DNA of 64,000 nt, from assembly GCA_007115705.1 (NCBI GenBank), contig QXEO01000236.1, forward strand, positions 924,642 through 988,641. Direction: 5' to 3'. The notes under the pieces were generated by a model. It was given only the letters and a program-made list of their open reading frames with translations, was not told the DNA's origin and did not search any database. Below, piece after piece: positions 56,901 through 64,000 of this stretch; position 1 is the first letter of the stretch, and every line of letters starts with the position of its first letter. The DNA comes from Dactylis glomerata. Its lineage: Eukaryota > Streptophyta > Magnoliopsida > Poales > Poaceae. The position numbers were made by a program, and so were the translations under genes.

Positions 56901-58268
56901 GAAAAATGGCGTGTGAGTGTGGTTTAAATCAAGGGAGAAGGAGAGAAGAGAATGGCGGTGGGGTTTGATCGAAAATGGCTGCCATCGCCACCTTTCTCCT
57001 CGGTAGCTGCGGAGGTGCAGAGATCCCTCTCCGCTTGGGAGAGGAGCTGGCTCGCTCTGGGGCTGCTCGGTGGGTGAGTGGGGTGGTGCGGAGTGGTCTG
57101 GGCAAAAGAACAGAAGAGTGGGAAGGGGCGGTCGACTTTATACCGCCGGGGTGGTGCACGGTGAGCTAGGGGCAGAGAGGAAGAAGGGCATGGGGGTGCG
57201 GCTTTGCCATTGGCTAGGGGTGGTGATGTGGACGTTGGCAGGCGGCATGGGCGGTGGTTTTGGAGGCTAGCAAACGCTGGCTAGCGCTTGCACGCTTTCT
57301 TCCCAACGTCGCCCTGCGGGTGTTCGACAGGAGAGTGGTCGGTCGGGTCGGTGAGTCATTGAGGGCAGAGGGGGAGAGAGAGGGCTGGCATGCACCAGAA
57401 GGGTCCTGGCTGCCTCCTCTCTCCGCGTGTGTGAGCTAAACCAACGGGGAAAGGGCGTGAGGTCGAGGGCAGCATCGCATCCATGGTGACGTGGCTAGCG
57501 TCGGTTGGAGGTCATATGGCGGCGAGGGTGCACGAGTGAGCAAGGGGTCTTGCCTGGGGAATAAGCGAAGCTCAGGGTGGTTGTTGCGCATGCTGGTCCG
57601 GTCGGAGGGATAGAGAGGGAGTGGGGAGCTCAAGGTGTTCGACCTCGGTCTCTGTCCAGAGCGTGGTCGATGGTGGAGGCTAGGGTTTACCCTAGAGGCT
57701 GACGGGTGGGGTAGGGTGGTCACTTGGGTCTAGTTACTCGCCTAGCGAGTGGTGGAGAGGAAAGAGAGAGATTGGAGAGGATCTTCGTAAGATTTGGCAT
57801 GCATGGCTCGGTTTTCCTCTCTCCTTCTTATTTCGAAATTCTTCTAGGGCTGGTCAAGCTGGGGCTTTTCCTAGGGTGGTTCTAACCGGTGTTAGCAGAA
57901 TAGGAGGGTTAAAGAGTTGAGGGGAGTAATTAGTTTGAGAGAAAAGGATACCCCAAGTTCACATAAAATGATAGGTCAACTCGTACAAAAATTTGAAATG
58001 TTATTTGAAAACTAACTTGGGGTGGTCTTTGAAAAGTTTTAAATCATCCTCCTAGGTCACTTATGCTTGCAAGAATCAAAGAAGAAAGAAATTCGAGAAG
58101 AAAAGATTTTAATTATCACCCACACACATGCACATGAAATCATGCAAAGATCACATGAAATCACAAACCCTAACACACAAGCACACATTTGAATTTTTTT
58201 TTTAATTTACTCTAATTCAAGCATTAAAACTTGGTTTAAATCTGGGGTACAAAAAGTAGGGTGTTATA
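53917..58268 (-). repeat. D 3' LTR
   Basis: It starts TGTGGGGACC and ends GTGTTATA, where TA has replaced the usual CA (compare G, ..TGTTACA). Hairpin 54275-54297, palindrome 54744-54755, acidic small-ORF zone about 55590-55680 (broken), donor-like site 56712-56721, TATA (reverse of TATAAAG) about 57137-57143. Relative of G. Confidence 0.85.
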
Positions 58269-58284
58269 GACCTTCCCCCCTTAA
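58269..58284 (-). other. D polypurine tract
   Basis: Reverse strand TTAAGGGGGGAAGGTC beside the LTR. Confidence 0.8.
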
Positions 58285-58310
58285 AAGAATCTCGTCCCGA
58301 GATTCAGTAG

Positions 58311-61300
58311 CTAAGCATTGAGTAACTCGGGAAACTCTCGCTGAAGATAATCTTCACATTCCCAGGTGGCTTCGTCTTTGGTATGGTTACTCCACTGGAC
58401 CTTGTACATATTGATTTTTCGTCTACGAGTGAGACAGACATCTTTCTCCAAAATATGGATTGGCCTCTCATGGTAGGTCAAGTCATGGTTGAGGTCAATG
58501 GAATCTTGGTAGATCTCCTTGAAAGTCTCGGGTTGGTTAGGGGCTTGGAGACACTTGCGTAGCTGTGAGACGTGAAAGATGTCGTGGAATTCAGACAACT
58601 TTGGGGGTAGCTCTAATTTGTAGGACATTTCTCCGTGGTGCTCCAAGATCTTGTATGGGCCAATGTAGCAGGGTGCAAGCTTGCCTTTGAAATGGAAACG
58701 CTGCATACCCTTGAGTGGGGTTACCCAGAGATAGACAAAATCTCCCACTTGAAAGGAAAGGGGTCTCCATCGAGAATCTACGTAGCTCTTCTGTCTAGAT
58801 TGAGCGGCCTTTAAATGGTTACGGATTAGCTGCACCTGTTCTTCGGCTTCCTTGATGATATCAGGGCCAAACACTTGGCTTTCTCCAGTTTCCGACCAGT
58901 TGAGAGGGGTTCGGCATTTACGGCCATATAGGGCTTCGAAGGGGGGCATTTGTAGACTAGCTTGGTAGCTATTGTTGTAGGAAAACTCGGCGAATGGCAA
59001 ACAATCCTCTCACTTGGCTCCGTATGAGAGGACGCAGGCGCGGAGCATATCTTCAAGGATCTGATTCACTCGCTCAGTCTGACCTCCAGTTTGCGGATGG
59101 AAGGCTGTGCTGAAGGAAAGATTTGTTCCAAGGGCTTTGTGTAGGCTGTCCCAAAATCGGGAGGTGAACTATGAACCTTGATCAGATACGATCCTCTTGG
59201 GTACTCCATGTAGGCTCACTATTTGGCTTATGTACAGCTCGGCCAGATTCTGACCTCGGTCGGTGGTCTTGACGGGTAGGAAGTGGGCAACTTTGGTTAG
59301 ACGGTCTACTATGACCCAGATGGAATCATGTCCCCTGTTTGACCTTGGCAGGACAGTGATGAAGTCCATACCAACTTCTTCCCATTTCCACATGGGCACC
59401 TTCAGGGGTTGCAGCAGACCCGCAGGTCTTTGGTGCTCGGCCTTGATACGCTGACAGACGTCGCACCGGGCAATATAAAAGGATATCTCTCGCTTCATTC
59501 CATGCCACCAAAACTGCCCTTTCAAGTCTTGGTACATTTTGGTGCCTCCTGGGTGAATTGAATAGGGAGTATCATGGGCCTCCTTCAAAATGAGCTGCTT
59601 CAACTCTTCGATGCTAGGGACGCATAGGCAGCCATTATACCATAGCACACCTTGCTGGTCAATTGAAAACCTAGGTACTTCTTCTTGTCCCATCCTACGC
59701 TTGATTCCTTCAATACTCTCGTGACCTTTTTGCTCTTCTTTAATTTGATCAAACAGAGTAGGTTGGACATCAAGATTGGCTAGGGACCCATGGCTCATAA
59801 GCTCGAGTCCAAACCTTTCAAACTCTTCGCATAGGGTAGGCTGGTGGGTCTTTATCAGGGCATTTAGAGAGCAAGGCTCTCGGCTGAGGGCATCGGCGAC
59901 CATGTTCGCCTTACCCGGATGATAGTGAATGCCTAGGTCATAGTCCTTGATAAGCTCAATCCATCTCCTCTACCTAATGTTCAATTCCTTCTGAGAGAAA
60001 ATGTACTTCAAGCTTTTGTGGTCCGTGTAGATTTCACACCGGTTTCCCATAAGGTAGTGCCGCCAAGTTTTGAGTGCATAAACGATGGCTGCAAGCTCTA
60101 GGTCATGGGTAGGGTAGTTCAGCTCATGCGGATGCAGTTGACGGGATAGGTAAGCAATGACCATGCCATCTTGCATTAAGACACTCCCAAGTCCAAGCTT
60201 GGATGCGTCGCAATAGACGTCAAAGCTCTTGGTGATGTCGGGCATGGTTAGGATAGGGGCTGACACAAGTCTCTTCTTGAGTTCTCGGAAACTCTGCTTG
60301 CACTTTTCAGTCCACTCAAACTTTTTATCCTTCTTGAGAAGCTGAGTTAACGGGCGAGCGATGCTGGAAAACCCTTCAACAAACTTCCGGTAATAGCCAG
60401 CTAGTCCAAGGAAGGCTCGGACTTCGGTGGGATTGGTCGGGGCTTTTCTTTCCAGGATGGAGGTAATTTTTGATGGGTCAACGGATACTCCACCGGCTGA
60501 GATAACATGGCCCAGAAATCCAACTTCTTTCAGCCAAAACTCACACTTGCTGAATTTGGCGTAAAGTTGGTGCTCTCGCAAGGTTCCCAACACAAGCCGC
60601 AGATGCTCTGCGTGCTCTTCATCCGTCTTGGAATAGACCAAGATGTCGTCAATGAACACCACCACAAACTTGTCAAGGAACTTCATGAAAACATTCATGA
60701 GATTCATGAAGTAGGCAGGGGCATTGGTCAGGCCGAATGACATTACGGTGTACTCAAACAAACCGTAGCGAGTGGTGAAAGCGGTCTTGGGAATATCGGA
60801 CTCACGAACTTTCAGCTGATGATATCCAGTGCGGAGATCAATCTTGGAGAACACTTTGGCTCCATTCAGCTGGTCAAATAGGTCTTCAATTTTTGGTAGT
60901 GGGTACTTGTTTTTGATGGTCACCTCATTCATTTTACGGTAGTCCACACACAATCGAATATTACCGTCTCGCTTGTCCACAAAAAGAACAGGCGATCCTG
61001 AAGGCGATTTGATGGGACGAATAAGACCTTTGTTGAGCATATCAGCGAGCTGTGTTTTTAACTCTTCTAACTCATGGGGGTTCATGCGGTAGGCTCTTTG
61101 TGCAATGGGGGCAGTTCCGGGAATCACCTCAATAATGAACTCGATATCCCGGTCAGGGGGCATACCTGGCAACTCTTCAGGGAAAACATCGGGGTATTCA
61201 CATACCACCGGGACTTGGTCAAGGGTTGGCCCAGATACGAACTTCTTGTAGTAGGCTTTATGGGATGGCATGGTTGCAATGTGCTTAATTTGAATACCGT

Positions 61301-62012
61301 CGTTGTTGGTCACGGTTATAGACTTCCTGGCGCAATCTATGTGCCCCTGATACTTGGACATCCAATCCATCCCAAGTACCAGATCCAAACCCTTTGTACC
61401 TAGAATGATCAAGTTGGCTTGGAAGGATACCCCATGAATAACTATGGGTACCCCTCTGCATAACAAGTGAGCTCTAACTTGGGATCCGGGAATTTGAACT
61501 ATCATGTTGCGGGCCATTTGAGTCGCGGTCAACCCTCCCGCGGCCACAAATCTCTCAGTGAAAAACGAATGCGATGCACCAGAATCAAACAACACCTTTG
61601 CAGGGACTGAGTTGACGAGAAACGTACCCAGAACAACATCAGGTGCCTCGGCAGCTTCTTCAGCGGTGACATGGTTCAGACGGCCTCTTGCATTATTGGC
61701 TAGGGTCTTCTGGTTCCTACCAGTGGTTCCACGGCCTTTACCCTGATTAGGTCGAGGCACGCTGAGGCTCGGTGCAGTAGGCTTCTTAAGTGGGCACTCC
61801 TTAGAGAAGTGTCCAGGCTAGCCACAGGTGTAGCATCCAGTGCCTTGGCTGCGGTTATTGGGGTTGAACATGTTGCGGTTACTTCCAGAGAAATTTCCGC
61901 CTGCAGGGCGGTTGCTGGAGTACTGTCGGTTTGGGTTGTTGGGCCTAGGGGCTTGAGAGGCAAACCTCTGTGGTGGTGGTGCAGCCCTGGATGGGGGCAG
62001 GCTGCGGGACCG
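58311..62012 (-). pseudogene. D gag (C-terminal part) and pol with four stops
   Basis: A single reading frame can be followed from the E1 border to the stop at 58311-58313. Order: basic Pro/Asn/Arg-rich gag end, CCHC knuckle (CYTCG-stop-PGHFSKEC), protease (DSGASHSF, near 61580), reverse transcriptase (FIDD near 60650), RNase H, integrase, chromodomain (about 58320-58410). Stops: TAG 61818-61820 inside the zinc knuckle, TAG 59970-59972 in RNase H, TAG 59169-59171 in the integrase core, TGA 59010-59012. Where A or C can be compared, the original codons are CAG (Gln) and TGG (Trp). One codon is also missing in RT (near 60695). Not functional. Confidence 0.9.
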
Positions 62013-62848
62013 TGATGTCTACGCACGCGTCTGTTCTTGTAGACAGTGTTGGGCCTCCAAGTGCAGAGGTTTGTAGAGCAGCAGCAAGTTTCCCTTAAGT
62101 GGATCACCCAAGGTTTATCGAAGTCATGGAGGAAGAGGTCAAAGCTATCCCTCTCAAGCAACCCTGCAATTACGATACAGAAAGTCTCTTGTGTCCCCAA
62201 CACACCCAATACACTTGTCAGATGTATAGGTGCACTAGTTCGGCGAAGAGATAGTGAAATACAAGTAGTAGTGATGATTATAAGTAGTAAATGTGATCTG
62301 AAATAAATATCACTGCGAGCAAACATGTAACAAAACAGTAAGTAAATGGTGTGCAATGCTTGGAAACAAGGCATAGGAATCATACTTTCACTAGTGGACA
62401 CACTCCCAACAAATATAACATAATTGAACCAATAGATACTATCATCCATATGCAACTCAAAACAGTTCTCCAATGGAAAATGAACACTAATCATGCGTAG
62501 GGCTACGAAGCACTCCTCAAAGTCCGTATGTACCCAAACTAGATTGTCCCACACTATCATCGTGAACGCACTAGATGGTTCCAACAAACACCAACAATTC
62601 ATAGAGACATTAACCAAAAAGATACACATGATGCACACACTAGTCACCTTTACACCATGATACGAGGTATCTCCAGAGAGTATAATAATTAAGCATAGGA
62701 GTAGCATAATATCTGAATAATAACATCTACCAATTCAACTAGATACAAAGCTCACAATCACATAAAGATCACATCATGGGAGAAAGAGGTGAACCACATA
62801 GCTACCGGTAGAGCCCTCAGCCCCGGGGGAGAACTACTCCCTCCTCAT
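62013..62848 (-). repeat. E1: partial LTR of a TGATACGTCTCC-type grass element (reverse)
   Basis: It starts abruptly in D gag with TGATGTCTACGCACGCG, the reverse of an LTR end ..GCGTAGACATCA. Its inner part, read in reverse, aligns loosely with the middle of E2 (for example GAGTAG..AGCTA..TGGTT..TTCTCC). So it is the 3' part of an LTR of the same broad family, cut at 62848 by E2. The open frame 61700-62707 that crosses the border is an artefact. Confidence 0.6.
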
Positions 62849-64000
62849 TGATACGTCTCCAATGTATCTATAATTTTTGATGCTCCATGCTTGTTTTTAC
62901 ACCATTTCCCTATTGTTTCGTTACACTTGGTGGCACTTTTATGCATTTTCCGGAACTAACCTATTAACGAGTTGCCACAGTGCCAGTTCCCTGTTTTTTG
63001 CTGTTTTTGTGTTTCAGAAGTGATACACAGGAAATATTCTCGGAATTGGACGAAACAAGTTCCTGAAGTCTTATTTTACCCGGAAGCTTCCAGAGATCTG
63101 AAGAAGAGTAGGAGGGGGGCCACCAGGGCCCCACACGCCAGGCTGGCGCGGCCAGGGGCCTGGCCGCGCCGCCATGGTGTGAGGGGGCCTGGCCCCTCCT
63201 CTGACATCGCCCCTTCGCCTATAAAGACCCCCCGACGGAAAAAACCTAAGGACCCGATCATTTTTCCAGAACACATCGCGATCCGCCGCCGCCGTCGACC
63301 CGAAGATCGGGAGGGTCCAGAAGCTCTTCCCGGCACCCTGCCGGAGAGGGGAATCGCCACTGGAGGTCTTCTTCATCGCCATGCTTGCCTCCGGAGCAAT
63401 GAGTGAGTAGTCTACCTTGGACTATGGATCCATAGCAGTAGCTAGATGGTTGTCTTCTCCACTATGTACTTCATGTTTAGATCTCATGAGCTGCCCTACA
63501 TGATTGAGATCACCGTTATGTAATTCTACATGTTTGGTTTGTTGGGATCCGATGAATATTGGTGCTTATGATTAAGTTGTTGTACTGAATATTATCTTTT
63601 GTTATCTCTATGTTGTTTATGATCTTGCATGCTCTCCGTTGTTAGTAGCTATCTTGGCCGAGTAGTTGCTAGTGACTCCAAGAGGGGGTATTTATGCTCG
63701 ATAGTGGGTTCATGCCTCTATTTAACCTGGGAGAGTGACAGAAACCTCTAAGGTTGTAGATGTGCTATTGCTACTAGGGAGAAAACAACATTCATATACT
63801 CAAGGGCATATGCTTTGTTTACATTACACACTTTGCCTAATGCAATTATCTGTTGTTCGCAACTTAATACTTGTGGAGTTCTCGGATTGATTCGCCACAA
63901 GTGGATTATTAGTCATAGATGCAGTTGGATGGCGGTCTATGTATTTTGTTGTAATGCCCAGAGTAAATCTCATAGTGATCTTCTTGACATATCACGTTTA
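62849..64000 (+). repeat. E2: 5' part of an LTR starting TGATACGTCTCC
   Basis: TGATACGTCTCCAATGTATC is the start of an LTR type that I recognise as very common in wheat- and barley-like genomes. TATAAAGA at 63220-63227 follows a GC-rich stretch and gives the transcription direction as plus. The end is outside the window. No gene; frames at 62972-63406 and on the opposite strand fall in the GC-rich promoter and leader. Confidence 0.65.
63220..63227 (+). promoter_or_regulatory. TATA box of E2 LTR
   Basis: TATAAAGA after CCCCTTCGCC, typical plant LTR promoter context. Confidence 0.6.

Larger units (their letters stand above)
53917..62012 (-). mobile_element. Element D: older Tekay-type retrotransposon, truncated by E1 at gag
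   Basis: 3' LTR 53917-58268, purine tract, then pol and the C-terminal part of gag up to the E1 border at 62012. The rest is outside the window or lost. Pol is about as far from A/C as another family of the same clade. Four in-frame stops but no frameshift. Bases 53912-53916 (TGTAT) may be its left target duplication; the right one is not visible. Confidence 0.88.

Noticed and set aside
61700..62707. 335-codon frame across the D/E1 border
   Set aside because: It joins a wrong frame of D gag to E1 LTR sequence; chance read-through at an insertion point.
1..64000. tRNA, rRNA, CRISPR arrays or bacterial-type operons
   Set aside because: None seen. The tRNA-like matches are primer-binding sites, and the repeats are LTRs.

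Overview
This window looks like intergenic DNA from a large plant genome, most likely a grass of the wheat/barley/oat type. It contains no bacterial-style operons, rRNA, tRNA or CRISPR arrays. Almost all of it is a stack of nested LTR retrotransposons, mostly Ty3/gypsy chromoviruses of the Tekay/Del type. They are named A to H here. The grass assignment rests on the repeat types, including the LTRs starting TGATACGTCTCC at the right end; no species is claimed.

Layout. A (1-22254, + strand) is a Tekay-type element with 3.58 kb LTRs, whose first ~450 bases lie outside the window. It carries an extra ORF (ORF0) before gag, then gag-pol. Its pol is split by B (6739-16458, - strand), which has two ~4.15 kb LTRs around only 1.4 kb of non-coding interior and a perfect 5-bp target duplication. 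Unrecognised host DNA follows (22255-22814, 31908-32623, 38312-39846, 40418-40629, 53592-53916). It holds a three-exon B3-like gene fragment, signs of tandem duplication, and degenerate AGTTCAC-rich stretches. F (22815-31902, - strand) sits in this DNA. It has short 335-bp LTRs, gag and protease but no reverse transcriptase or integrase, and carries spliced gene(s) on the opposite strand related to the plant 'putative gypsy type transposon' (Transposase_28) family. G (32624-38306) is a solo LTR of 5.7 kb, and H (39847-40412) is a possible short solo LTR. C (40630-53586, - strand) is a full-length sister of A, damaged visibly by only one base deletion. D (53917-62012, - strand) is an older, stop-riddled relative. 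It is cut at its gag by LTR fragment E1 (62013-62848), which is itself cut by the opposite-facing LTR E2 (62849-64000).

How the parts work together. A, B, C, D and G share LTR signals despite great divergence. These are a strong splice donor (GTGAGC) downstream of the TATA box, a 12-bp palindrome, and a small hairpin. In A and C, a splice acceptor lies directly before the ATG of ORF0 and another before the ATG of gag. This suggests that the ~2.5 kb leader is an intron, and that the palindrome and hairpin stay only in unspliced genomic RNA, as a retroviral packaging signal would. B keeps these signals but no genes, as expected of a parasite mobilised by A/C-type proteins. Hand-counted LTR differences (A about 1.5%, B about 0.85%, C about 0.6%) agree with the nesting order.

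All calls come from reading the sequence; no database search was run.
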